Positions 46,036-55,235 of a stretch of DNA of 64,000 bases are shown here, one piece after another. Position numbers and translations under genes: made by a program. Source of the stretch: Terrisporobacter petrolearius (lineage in GTDB: Bacteria > Bacillota > Clostridia > Peptostreptococcales > Peptostreptococcaceae); NCBI RefSeq assembly GCF_020748185.1, contig NZ_JAHZMO010000010.1, forward strand, positions 1 to 64,000, in the 5' to 3' direction. The notes under the pieces are model-generated. The model ran no database searches and was not told where the DNA came from. It saw only the letters and a list, made by a program, of their open reading frames with translations. Positions within the stretch are counted from its first letter, which is position 1. Each line of letters opens with the position of its first letter.

Positions 46036-46947
46036 ATGAGTTTATTTGTTTTTGGACATAAAAGTCCTGACACTGATTCAATATGCTCAGCAATATCATT
46101 AGCATATTTAAAAAAACAATTAGGTACTGAGGCTAAAGCTTATGCTTTAGAGGAGCCTAGAAAAGAAGCTAAGTTTGTTTTAGACTATTTTAAAGTAGAT
46201 GCACCGGAGGTATTACCAGTTGGAGCAATAAAAGGACAAGACGTTGCTTTAGTAGATCACAACGAAGTTGCTCAGACTGCTGATGAAATAACAGAAGCTA
46301 ATTTAGTAGAAGTAATAGATCACCACAAAATAGGATGCCTTTCTACTGATCTTCCAATATCCGTAAGAATGATGCCTGTTGGATGTACTTGTACAATAAT
46401 ATACAGTTTATATAAAGAAAATAATGTGAAAATACCTTATGAAATAGCTGGATTATTATTATCTGCAATATTATCAGATACTTTAATATTCAAATCTCCA
46501 ACTACTACTGAAAAAGACAAGGAAGCTGCTTTAGCATTAGCTGAAATAGCTAAGGTTGACTACGAAAAATATGGAATGGAAATGTTTAAAGCAGGTACTT
46601 CATTAGAAGGATTCTCCATAGAAGAAATAGTAAATATGGACTTTAAAGAATTCGATATGAGCGGTAAAAAGGTTGGTATAGGACAAGTTATGACTTTAGA
46701 TATAGATGCAGTTTTATCTAAAAAAGAAGAATTTTTAACTTATATAAATGCAACTAAGTTTGATCTGTTAGTGCTTGCTATAACTGATATAATAAACGAA
46801 GGTTCTTACTTAATATACAAAGGTGAAGATAAAATAATATCTGAAGCTTTCAATGTAAATGCTACTCAAGGTGTATTTGCTGAAGGTGTTGTTTCAAGAA
46901 AGAAACAATTAGTACCTAAGTTAACTGATGCAGTTAATAATATGTAA
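46036..46947 (+). CDS. ppaC: manganese-dependent inorganic pyrophosphatase
   Basis: Family II pyrophosphatase of the DHH superfamily, removing PPi from biosynthesis. Metal motifs: GHKSPDTDS near the start, VDHNE, and VIDHHK. The 303-residue form has no CBS or DRTGG insert, so it is the unregulated, short class. The frame opens earlier at 46018, but a GAGGAG site seven to eight bases before 46036 sets the start. Followed by a strong terminator. Confidence 0.95.
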   Translation: MSLFVFGHKSPDTDSICSAISLAYLKKQLGTEAKAYALEEPRKEAKFVLDYFKVDAPEVLPVGAIKGQDVALVDHNEVAQTADEITEANLVEVIDHHKIGCLSTDLPISVRMMPVGCTCTIIYSLYKENNVKIPYEIAGLLLSAILSDTLIFKSPTTTEKDKEAALALAEIAKVDYEKYGMEMFKAGTSLEGFSIEEIVNMDFKEFDMSGKKVGIGQVMTLDIDAVLSKKEEFLTYINATKFDLLVLAITDIINEGSYLIYKGEDKIISEAFNVNATQGVFAEGVVSRKKQLVPKLTDAVNNM

Positions 46948-46982
46948 TCCAAGTATATAAAAATACAATTTATTAAAAGCAA

Positions 46983-47020
46983 AAAATGACACAGATTAAT
47001 CTGTGTCATTTTTTATTTTT
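46983..47020 (+). terminator. terminator of ppaC
   Basis: AAAATGACACAGATT (46983-46997) pairs with AATCTGTGTCATTTT (46998-47012) and is followed by a U-rich tail. Confidence 0.9.
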
Positions 47021-47033
47021 AAATCATTATCTC

Positions 47034-47049
47034 GTAATAATATTATTAC
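47034..47049. repeat. 16-bp perfect palindrome
   Basis: GTAATAATATTATTAC is its own reverse complement. It lies between the convergent ppaC and ppiB genes; no function is evident. Confidence 0.5.
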
Positions 47050-47159
47050 AACGGTTTATTTCTTCTGGTGTTTGTGTTTTGTTTTTAGGATTTACTTTAA
47101 ATATTGTAAATCATGTAACACAAGTTGTAAATAGTATTTATTTCTATTTTTTACATTTA

Positions 47160-47684
47160 TTACATTTTTTCTACTTCTGGATAATCAACTCCGAACTTTT
47201 CAACTGTCATAGTTTTTATCATTTGATCGGCTTTAGGTTTATCTCCTCTATCAACTGGAGTATCTGCTATTTCATCTACTACATCCATTCCTTCTATTAC
47301 TCTACCAAATCCAGCATATTGTCCATCTAAGTGTGGAGAGTTTTTGTGCATGATGAAGAATTGAGAACCTGCACTATTAGGCATCATAGTTCTTGCCATA
47401 GAAATTACTCCTCTATCATGTCTTAAATTGTTAGCAAATCCGTTGCTGTTAAATTCACCTTTTATTGAGTATCCTGGTCCACCCATTCCAGTTCCTTGTG
47501 GGCATCCACCTTGAATCATGAATCCTCTTATTACCCTGTGGAATATAATTCCATCATAATAATGATTATCTATTAAGCTTATAAAGTTATTTACTGTGTT
47601 GGGAGCTATATTAGGATATAACTCAACTTTTATAGTTTTTCCACTTTCCATTTCTATAGTTACTATAGGATTTTTATTTTCCAT
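47160..47684 (-). CDS. ppiB: peptidyl-prolyl cis-trans isomerase, cyclophilin type
   Basis: Proline isomerase of the cyclophilin family. Characteristic stretches: FHRVIRGFMIQGGCPQGTGMGGPGY and GSQFFIMHKN (active-site Arg, Phe, Met, Gln region). At 174 aa with no signal peptide it is cytosolic. The DnaA-box-rich gap lies upstream of its start. Confidence 0.94.
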   Translation of the reverse strand: MENKNPIVTIEMESGKTIKVELYPNIAPNTVNNFISLIDNHYYDGIIFHRVIRGFMIQGGCPQGTGMGGPGYSIKGEFNSNGFANNLRHDRGVISMARTMMPNSAGSQFFIMHKNSPHLDGQYAGFGRVIEGMDVVDEIADTPVDRGDKPKADQMIKTMTVEKFGVDYPEVEKM

Positions 47685-47803
47685 ATTTATACCTTCTTTC
47701 TTTGGTTGTTATGTATTTTCATATATTATTATATACTAAGTTATAAAAGAATAACTACTCTATTATTATTTTATCATATTTAAAACAGTTTAATTAATGT
47801 TTC

Positions 47804-47984
47804 TGTGGATATCTCTGCATTTTTATCCACAATATCCACACCTATTAAATTTCAAAGTTTCCTACTATATTGCAAAGTTTTTATTTATATATAAAATTAA
47901 AACATTACGTTTTATTGCCATTTTATCCACACAGTTATCCACTTATCTACAACTTATTAACATTTTATTCAGTCTTTATCCACA
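47804..47984. promoter_or_regulatory. cluster of DnaA boxes
   Basis: Three exact TTATCCACA boxes at 47823-47831, 47923-47931 and 47976-47984, and four one-mismatch boxes at 47804-47812 (reverse), 47832-47840, 47935-47943 and 47943-47951, in 181 bp of the non-coding ppiB-aminopeptidase gap (47685-48024). dnaA and dnaN are absent, so it is unlikely to be the origin itself. It resembles DnaA-titrating clusters. Confidence 0.75.
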
Positions 47985-48024
47985 TTTTTATCTGAAATTT
48001 ACAGAATTTTTCACCATTATTCTT

Positions 48025-49317
48025 TTATATCTGATAAAATTCGACAAAGGTCTTATATATATTAAAATGGTCTTCTACACTTCCAAGTTCTCTTACTGAA
48101 TGCATAGATAATATTGGACTACCAATATCCACAGAATTAATATCTAAATGTGTCGATGAAATTGGCCCAATTGTTGATCCACCTCTTTCATCAGATCGGT
48201 TCACAAATTGTTGATATTTAACTCCACATTTTTCGCATATATTTTTATATACTCCTGATGAGAAAGCATCACTTGTGTAGGCTTGATTTGCACTAATTTT
48301 TATTACAGGCCCACCACCCATAATAGGCTTGTTTGTTGGATCATGCTTTTCAACAAGATTTGGGTGAAGAGCATGAGCTAAATCTGCAGATATCATAAAA
48401 GATGAATAAATAGCTGAAAAGAATTCTTCTCTATCTTTGCCTAAACTTATGCAAATTCGTTCCAGTAGGTTTAGTAACATATTAGAGTCAGCTCCTTGCT
48501 TCGTAGAACTGCCTACCTCTTCATTGTCAAATATGGAAGCTATATTTATACCATTTTTTCCTTTTGAATCTATTAATCCATGTAAACTTGCATGAGCCAT
48601 AGACAAATTATCAAGCCTAGAAGATGATATAAATTCTTCACTTGGTCCAATTATACTTCCTTTTTCATATTCATATAAATACAAATCAAAATCAAGAATT
48701 TCCTTTTTATCCACATTTAATTCTCTACTTATTTCATTTAATAGAAAATCATCTTTTTCTAGTGTATCATTGATTAATCCAACTAAAGGTAATGTATCTT
48801 TTTGCTTATTAAACTTATATCCATCATTTATACTTCCGTTCATATGAATAGCTATATTTGGTATTATACAAACTGGTCGATTTATATTTATTATCTCTTC
48901 TCTTGGGTATAATACATTTTCTGATTTTAATACTACTCTGCCTGCAATAGACAATGGTCTATCAAACCAAGTACTTAGTATAGCCCCGCCATAACCTTCA
49001 GTATTTAATTTCAAATATGCATTCTCCACTGTCATCTCTGCTTTAGGTTTAATTCTAAAAGTTGGTGAGTCACTGTGAGATCCTATTATTCTAAATCCAT
49101 CTTGCATGTTGTCAGAGTTTATTACAAGGGCTGTTAATGAGGATGAATTTTTTGTTATAAAATACTTTCCACCAACTTTAAGTTTCCATTTCTCATTCAT
49201 TTTCAATTCATTAAATCCATTTTTTAATAATAAATCTTTGCTAGTCTCAACTGCATTAAATGCAGTTGGACTATCATAAATATAATCTATTAAATTCTCA
49301 GCAAATTGTTTTTTCAT
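48025..49317 (-). CDS. apeB: M18 family aminopeptidase
   Basis: Dinuclear zinc aminopeptidase acting on peptides with acidic or neutral N-termini. Motifs: SHSDSPTFRIKPK, FDNEEVGSST and ADLAHALHPN, with the terminal SMHSVRELGS. The 430 residues match the family. It begins 11 bases after pcrA and probably shares a transcript with it. Confidence 0.94.
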   Translation of the reverse strand: MKKQFAENLIDYIYDSPTAFNAVETSKDLLLKNGFNELKMNEKWKLKVGGKYFITKNSSSLTALVINSDNMQDGFRIIGSHSDSPTFRIKPKAEMTVENAYLKLNTEGYGGAILSTWFDRPLSIAGRVVLKSENVLYPREEIININRPVCIIPNIAIHMNGSINDGYKFNKQKDTLPLVGLINDTLEKDDFLLNEISRELNVDKKEILDFDLYLYEYEKGSIIGPSEEFISSSRLDNLSMAHASLHGLIDSKGKNGINIASIFDNEEVGSSTKQGADSNMLLNLLERICISLGKDREEFFSAIYSSFMISADLAHALHPNLVEKHDPTNKPIMGGGPVIKISANQAYTSDAFSSGVYKNICEKCGVKYQQFVNRSDERGGSTIGPISSTHLDINSVDIGSPILSMHSVRELGSVEDHFNIYKTFVEFYQI

Positions 49318-49328
49318 AGCTCCTCCTA

Positions 49329-51569
49329 TTAAACTAAATCTAAAGTCGTGTATTCTTTATTTATAGTTTTTATACCTTGGTTATCAAAAGCTATAGTCAC
49401 ATCTGGGCCTTTTAAAGCTACTACTGTTCCCAAGCCAAACTTTGGATGATGCACTTTAGCTCCAAGTTTTAAGTCATCTATATTACTTTCATTTGATGTA
49501 TTTTTTATAGTAGCATTTGCTTTTTTAGCAACTTCAACCTTATTCATATTATTCATTTTATATTTTTGAGTATATTTATCAAGAATATTATAATTTGCCT
49601 TAGAGAAAGATAATTCTTTTTGGTCTTTATTTAATCTTTCTATACAATCACCTGGTAATTCCTCTATAAATCTAGATGCAATTGAAGGATTAGTTCTTCC
49701 ATATAAAGTTCTCTTTCTTGTTAAAGTTAAAAATAATTCTTCCTTTGCCCTAGTTATTCCAACATAGCAAAGCCTTCTTTCTTCTTCTATATCACTATCT
49801 CTCATTGATTGTATCGCTCTAGCAATTGGGAATATTTTTTCCTCCATTCCCGCTAAAAATACTACTGGGAACTCAAGACCTTTTGATGAATGTATTGTCA
49901 TTAAAGAGACTCTATCTTCAGATTCTTCCTCGCTATCTGGTTCAGCACTAAGAGCTATTCCTGTTAAAAATCCTTCTAAACTCTTATCATCGCTTGAACT
50001 TTCAAATTCTAAAGCTACTGATATAAGTTCTTCTAAGTTTTCTAATCGATCTTCTCCTTCGTTATTTTTTTCTTTTAGTAATTCATCTTTGTATCCTGTT
50101 ACATCCAATACTTTTTCAATAACTTGACTGACACTATATACATCTGTAAAACTTCTTAATGTAGACATTAAATCTACAAATTCACTTATACTAGCCCTAG
50201 CTTTTCTTGATATATCAGAATTATCTTCTATATCAATTAATACAGAATAAATACTCTCTTCTTTTAAGCTGGCTCTATCTTCTATTTTTTCTATAGTTCT
50301 AAGGCCTATTCCCCTTCTAGGAACGTTTATTATTCTTTTTAAAGATATATCATCTTGAGGGTTTTGTATTACTCTAAGATAAGCTATAATATCTTTTATT
50401 TCTTTTCTTTCATAAAATTTAATACCACCATAAATATTATATGGTATTCCTGACCTATTTAATGCATCTTCCACAGAACGAGCTTGTGCATTGGCTCTAT
50501 ATAAAACTGCAAAGTCTTTATAATACCTATCTTCATATCTTTTCATATATGATATAGTATTTACTATAAAATCACCTTCATCAATTTCATTTTCTGACAA
50601 TTGGATTTTTATTAGCTGTCCTTCTTTTTTATCACTCCAAAGTCTTTTTCTTTTTCTTTCTGTATTATTTGCAATAACATGGTTAGCTGCATCTAGTATT
50701 ACTTGTGTTGATCTATAGTTTTGCTCAAGCTTTACTATTTTAACATTGTCATAATCCCTTTCAAATTCTAGGATATTTCTTATGTCAGCTCCTCTCCAAC
50801 CATAAATACTTTGATCATCATCTCCAACAACACAAATATTTTGGTGTTGTTTTGCTAATAATTTTATTAATTCATATTGTGCTTTACTTGTGTCTTGGTA
50901 CTCATCTACCATTATGTATCTAAATTTATTCCTATAAAAATCTAACACATCTGGACATTCTTTAAACAGTTCGACTGTTTTCATTATTAAGTCATCAAAA
51001 TCTAAGGCACTATTTCTTTTTAAACGATCTTGATACAGTGCATAAATTTCTCCTACCTTTGTTTTAGATATGTCACCTTCATTTAATTTTAAGAATCTTT
51101 TAGGAGAATACAATTTATCCTTTGCATTAGATATGCAACTTAATACATATTTAGGATCAAATGCTTTATCACTAATATCTAATTCTCTCATACAGTCCTT
51201 AATTAAAGTAACTTGGTCTGGACTATCATAAATTACGAAACTTCTATTATAGCCTATTTTATTTATACTTTTTCTAAGAATACGAACACAACAAGAATGG
51301 AATGTTGTAATCCACATTTCCTTAGTGTCTGTTCCTTCTAAAGTTTCTTCTACTCTTTCTCGCATCTCATTTGCAGCTTTGTTTGTAAATGTTATAGCTA
51401 AAATATTTTCAGCTTTAACATCTTTATCTTCCATAAGATAACCGATTCTAGTAGTTAAAACTCTCGTCTTTCCCGATCCAGCTCCAGCAAGTATTAAAAC
51501 AGGTCCCTCTGTATTTTCTACCGCTTCTCTCTGAGCTGGATTTAATTTTTCTATTATATCTGAAATCAT
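49329..51569 (-). CDS. pcrA: ATP-dependent DNA helicase, PcrA type
   Basis: Superfamily 1 3'-5' helicase for repair and replication restart. Motifs: AGAGSGKTRVL (Walker A), DEYQDTS, GDDDQSIYGWRGA and VSLMTIHSSKGLEFPVVFLAG. The PcrA C-terminal tail (KLGAKVHHPKFGLGTVVAL), which contacts RNA polymerase, is present; 746 aa is normal. The 51570-51690 leader region shows no cobalamin gene despite the riboswitch upstream. Confidence 0.96.
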   Translation of the reverse strand: MISDIIEKLNPAQREAVENTEGPVLILAGAGSGKTRVLTTRIGYLMEDKDVKAENILAITFTNKAANEMRERVEETLEGTDTKEMWITTFHSCCVRILRKSINKIGYNRSFVIYDSPDQVTLIKDCMRELDISDKAFDPKYVLSCISNAKDKLYSPKRFLKLNEGDISKTKVGEIYALYQDRLKRNSALDFDDLIMKTVELFKECPDVLDFYRNKFRYIMVDEYQDTSKAQYELIKLLAKQHQNICVVGDDDQSIYGWRGADIRNILEFERDYDNVKIVKLEQNYRSTQVILDAANHVIANNTERKRKRLWSDKKEGQLIKIQLSENEIDEGDFIVNTISYMKRYEDRYYKDFAVLYRANAQARSVEDALNRSGIPYNIYGGIKFYERKEIKDIIAYLRVIQNPQDDISLKRIINVPRRGIGLRTIEKIEDRASLKEESIYSVLIDIEDNSDISRKARASISEFVDLMSTLRSFTDVYSVSQVIEKVLDVTGYKDELLKEKNNEGEDRLENLEELISVALEFESSSDDKSLEGFLTGIALSAEPDSEEESEDRVSLMTIHSSKGLEFPVVFLAGMEEKIFPIARAIQSMRDSDIEEERRLCYVGITRAKEELFLTLTRKRTLYGRTNPSIASRFIEELPGDCIERLNKDQKELSFSKANYNILDKYTQKYKMNNMNKVEVAKKANATIKNTSNESNIDDLKLGAKVHHPKFGLGTVVALKGPDVTIAFDNQGIKTINKEYTTLDLV

Positions 51570-51693
51570 ATCTATCCTCCTATAATGCTCATATAAATAT
51601 ATTTTAATCTAATTCTATTTTTTCTTCAAACTCCATAATACTATAATAATTCCCATGAATAAAATATAAAATACTTAACCTGTAAATTATCAT

Positions 51694-51729
51694 AAAAAAA
51701 GACCTTAGGATTTTGGAGAATCCTAAGGT
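51694..51729 (-). terminator. terminator between the cobalamin riboswitch and pcrA
   Basis: ACCTTAGGATT (51702-51712) pairs with AATCCTAAGGT (51719-51729), followed by seven U on the minus strand. Confidence 0.85.
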
Positions 51730-51806
51730 ATAGGTTAAGGGTTATTCTATTTTCAAACTATTTTGAAATAAAATAGGTTGAGGGCTTATTCAAGTTCATA
51801 AGAACT

Positions 51807-51834
51807 AAAAAGTGCCTAACTTCAAGTTAGGCAC
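51807..51834 (-). terminator. terminator directly after the cobalamin riboswitch
   Basis: GTGCCTAACTT (51812-51822) pairs with AAGTTAGGCAC (51824-51834), five U on the minus strand. An AT-rich hairpin at 51835-51868 precedes it and may compete in folding. Confidence 0.85.
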
Positions 51835-51894
51835 AATATCTTCAAATAAAAATTTTTATTAAGATATTTCTCCTACCCCGAAGAAATCACTTTA

Positions 51895-52050
51895 TATTGT
51901 AGGCAGGTCTCCTGGCTTTGCTTCATTCTACTCCTTTCCCTTCCCATGTTTCCACAGTGGTTAAAAGTTTCGTCCACATTACAGTAGCGGGGGCTGCAAA
52001 GGTATCTCACCTTTTTCCCTATTAATCTTAGTTTAAGAACCTAAAATACT
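51895..52050 (-). ncRNA. cobalamin riboswitch
   Basis: The minus strand reads AATAGGGAA, then GCAGCCCCCGCTACTGT, later GCCAGGAGACCTGCC, the conserved core and B12-box segments of the cobalamin riboswitch, with the closing stem TAGG/CCTA. It lies after the VWA gene and before two terminators. No cobalamin gene follows within 300 bases; the next is pcrA. Confidence 0.92.
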
Positions 52051-52150
52051 TTAATTAATTTAATTTTTTAACTAAGATAAGTATAGCACATACAAAAGAA
52101 TATTTGTTAATTTTTAACAATTATTTTATTTCATATTTTGCTAAAATATC

Positions 52151-53938
52151 TTAATTTTTTATTATTTTTTTCAAATACATAGCAACTATATCAGAAAATC
52201 TTTCTATATCCTTAGTGTAAATAAAATCCTGACCATAAATTATTTTTTCTGCTTCTAAATCTTTTTCTTTCCCAGTGAAAACCCCTAATACAAGTATTCC
52301 CTGTTTTCTCGCCTTTCGAACTTCTAAAGCCGTATCTTTTACTGCTATCATTCCTTTATAAGAAGCCTCTCCTCTTAAACTTCTTGATCTATCTTTTCCT
52401 ATTTTCACATCATTGGGTTTCCCATCACTAAGTATTATAAGTATTTTATTTTCTTCTTCTCTTTCTAATAAAGAATCACTTGCTGCCTTTATTGCTAGTC
52501 CATCTCTATTATTTCCTGCTGCAAAATACTCAAATATATTTTCACAAGAATTAATATTATCATTATAATCTCTATATCTTTTTAATATAGTATAATCTAA
52601 AAAACTTAAATATCCCATAACTCTGTTGGGAATTCCAACTGATGTAAGAGCAGTAGCAATTATATATGCCTGTATTGCCACATTAAACTGGTTTCTACTT
52701 TGTGAACCACTGGCATCAAGTAATATATCTATAACATACTTTCCTTTTTCATTTCTTATATCCTTATAAAAAACTTTTGAATTGTTGCTTCTTCCTATTC
52801 TCCAAGCTCTATTGGCACAAATAGTTCCTCCGTCGGAATAAATTCTATCAATAGCACTTTCTTCTATTAATATTCTTGATATGCTTTCTTTTAATTTATT
52901 AATACTTCTTTTATGTAGTTTAATATTATTTCTATATTTGTATAAATTGTTTTCTTTTTGTCTCGTAACATATTTTAACTGAAAAACATTGTTACATTCA
53001 CTACGTAATACTCCATCCGTAAAATGAACCCTACACCCTTCATGAACATCTCTACAATGTTTAGTTTCAATTTTCCTTATTTCACTTTCACTTAGAAATG
53101 CTTTACCATAGTAATATTCTACTTTATCATATATTTTTTGAGCCATAACTTCATCCACATATATAACTCTATTTGAGGATTTTCCTAGATCTCCACTACC
53201 CATTTCTCCTAAGTTTTCAACCAGCATGGTATTACTTATATTATTAATTTCACTTTCTATGGTTTCTATTTCCTCATCCATATATAACTCCTCATACATA
53301 AAATCTGAGAAAGTATCAAAGTCCACATTTACATTTTTTATATCTTGTTCATTTCCTTGTGAAATTTCTCTTTGAGAGTTTATTATAAACTCAAAATAAG
53401 TTAAATAAATTTCATCTAATCTTTTTAAGATATTCATCAAATCATCGTTACAATCAATAGATTTTATATCTTTCATTATTCTTCTTGTCAAACCATCCAC
53501 TGCAGGGTGTCTGTTCATAGCTTGAAGAATAAATGTATATCTTAATGTCTGTAATATATCTTCTTTGTTAATTTTACTATAATTAACAAGAATGTCTTTG
53601 TATGCTTTACTTCTTATTTCTTCAACTCCTGGTCTTTCATTTATTACTTTATCTTCTACTACAGAATTAAGCACAAGTTCTATCAAAGTGTATAAAATAT
53701 CTTTATCGTAGGATTTTTTTATTCTACTGATTATATATTTTTTGATTATATCCCAATCTAAGTACTTTCTTCTTGCTCCAGCGATTATACCAAAATACAA
53801 AGAAACATCTTTGGATGAATAATCTTTTTCACTTGAGTCTATGTCTTCCTCGTACATACCAGAAACTGTCCATGCCAAATTATTTACTCTATTTTCAAAT
53901 TCGTAGTTATTATATATCCAATTAGTATTTGCACTCAT
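52151..53938 (-). CDS. VWA-domain protein, CobT/NorD-like
   Basis: The C-terminal ~200 residues form a von Willebrand A domain with the metal motif DASGS and the loop LSDGKPNDV, as in chelatase subunit CobT and NorD. The N-terminal ~390 residues are helical and less conserved. The 595-residue protein is paired with an AAA ATPase gene 18 bases upstream, the usual MoxR-VWA pairing. Such pairs insert or mature metal centres. There is no CobN/ChlH-type large subunit here, so the chelatase role is only one option. A cobalamin riboswitch lies at its end. Confidence 0.8.
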   Translation of the reverse strand: MSANTNWIYNNYEFENRVNNLAWTVSGMYEEDIDSSEKDYSSKDVSLYFGIIAGARRKYLDWDIIKKYIISRIKKSYDKDILYTLIELVLNSVVEDKVINERPGVEEIRSKAYKDILVNYSKINKEDILQTLRYTFILQAMNRHPAVDGLTRRIMKDIKSIDCNDDLMNILKRLDEIYLTYFEFIINSQREISQGNEQDIKNVNVDFDTFSDFMYEELYMDEEIETIESEINNISNTMLVENLGEMGSGDLGKSSNRVIYVDEVMAQKIYDKVEYYYGKAFLSESEIRKIETKHCRDVHEGCRVHFTDGVLRSECNNVFQLKYVTRQKENNLYKYRNNIKLHKRSINKLKESISRILIEESAIDRIYSDGGTICANRAWRIGRSNNSKVFYKDIRNEKGKYVIDILLDASGSQSRNQFNVAIQAYIIATALTSVGIPNRVMGYLSFLDYTILKRYRDYNDNINSCENIFEYFAAGNNRDGLAIKAASDSLLEREEENKILIILSDGKPNDVKIGKDRSRSLRGEASYKGMIAVKDTALEVRKARKQGILVLGVFTGKEKDLEAEKIIYGQDFIYTKDIERFSDIVAMYLKKIIKN

Positions 53939-53956
53939 TTTATCACCTACTTCAGG

Positions 53957-54883
53957 TTATTTTAACTTAGGAAATATATCTTTACTTTCCCATTTCTCTG
54001 GTATTCTTGTCCTAATAATATCATCCACAATTTCTTTTTCATAAATATCAAAAGTCTTTCCTGTAAGACCCATATTAATAGCAAGGGTTGGTCTAAGCCC
54101 TCTTTTAATAGTTTTTAGAGCACCTATTAATCCTCTTAAATCAATTGCCTTTGTAGATATCTCTCCATTTTGAGATTTTAATTGTAAATCTAAAAAAATT
54201 CCTGCAAATTGATTTAATTTTTCTTCATCAGTACAAGGAAATTCTCTTTTCAAAATCATCATTAATTTATCTTCATTTACTGCTGGAATATCTATTACTA
54301 AAAATCTAGAAACTAAGGCCTCGTTTAATTCTTTTGTACCTGCATATTCATAGTTCATAGTACCTATAAATCTAGTTGCTGGATGAAGGTTTATTCTTTC
54401 ATATCCTGGTACATCTATTACTCTTCTGTAATCTAGTGCAGAATGAACAACAACTATTGCGTCATTTTTAGCCATATTTATTTCATCAAAAACACCAAAT
54501 CCACCATGAATGGCACATTCATATACAGATCCTCTTCTAAGTTTCACTTCATTATCTATAAAAGTATCTGTTCCAATTAGTGATGAACTATCTGTGTTTA
54601 TATGGAAGGAAGTGTTCCACTGAGGCCTTCCAAATATCTCTGATAAATTATCCGAAAGTAAGTTTTTCCCCGTAGCCTTAGGCCCAGATAATAATATATT
54701 TTCTTCTTCTAAAATAGCAGATATACACATGGACAAAATATCTTCACCAATATAAAACGCCGGCGATTTTGTAACCCTGTGCTCTACTTCTTTATCAACT
54801 TTAAATTCTTTTCTAAAATGTTGTACATCCCCTATAAGAGACTCACTTACCCCTTGAATTCTTAAGTTTTCTATTATATCCAT
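53957..54883 (-). CDS. AAA ATPase of the MoxR/CobS/NorQ type
   Basis: ATP-driven chaperone partnered with the VWA protein. Motifs: LLSGPKATGKNLLS (Walker A variant), GGFGVFDEINMAK (Walker B), GTMNYEYAG (sensor 1) and VSRFLVIDIP. The frame extends to 54988 but AAGGAG precedes the ATG at 54881-54883, giving 308 aa, near CobS length. It begins the two-gene unit. Confidence 0.85.
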   Translation of the reverse strand: MDIIENLRIQGVSESLIGDVQHFRKEFKVDKEVEHRVTKSPAFYIGEDILSMCISAILEEENILLSGPKATGKNLLSDNLSEIFGRPQWNTSFHINTDSSSLIGTDTFIDNEVKLRRGSVYECAIHGGFGVFDEINMAKNDAIVVVHSALDYRRVIDVPGYERINLHPATRFIGTMNYEYAGTKELNEALVSRFLVIDIPAVNEDKLMMILKREFPCTDEEKLNQFAGIFLDLQLKSQNGEISTKAIDLRGLIGALKTIKRGLRPTLAINMGLTGKTFDIYEKEIVDDIIRTRIPEKWESKDIFPKLK

Positions 54884-54999
54884 AATAATCTCCTTTTGTA
54901 AGTAATACTTCTTATTATTATATCCTTTAATTTTACACTTAATAAAAGTATAGTCTATTTGTTTAAAATTCAGTAATATTTTTAGCACTTAATAATAAT

Positions 55000-55046
55000 A
55001 AAAAAGAGTTGCAAGATATTTTTGGGTTTATCTTTTTCAACTCTTT
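55000..55046 (-). terminator. hairpin with U-run upstream of the AAA ATPase gene
   Basis: AAAGAGTTG (55003-55011) pairs with CAACTCTTT (55038-55046) with an inner AAGATA/TATCTT stem; six U follow on the minus strand. In a divergent gap (54884-55235) it may be an attenuator of the AAA/VWA operon or end an antisense RNA. Confidence 0.65.
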
Positions 55047-55235
55047 AATTATATATTTATATTGCTATTTCTTAATTATCCACCAAATCAATAATTATAG
55101 TTGATTAATTATAAAACCCAACAATTAACTTTTTATTTACACATATCTTTCACAAATAATACTACTAAATATATTATGATATAATTATCATAATACGATT
55201 CATAATAAAAATTGAATTATTAGAAAGGATTACAT

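Noticed and set aside
46986-47330. Hydrophobic plus-strand frame over the ppiB end
   Set aside because: It starts inside the ppaC terminator and overlaps the conserved ppiB on the other strand.
47685-48024. Chromosomal replication origin at the DnaA-box cluster
   Set aside because: No dnaA, dnaN or recF gene is nearby. The box density alone fits a titration cluster better than the origin.
51758-51799. 13-codon reading frame between the two riboswitch terminators (MNLNKPSTYFISK)
   Set aside because: No ribosome binding site, and it lies between terminators.
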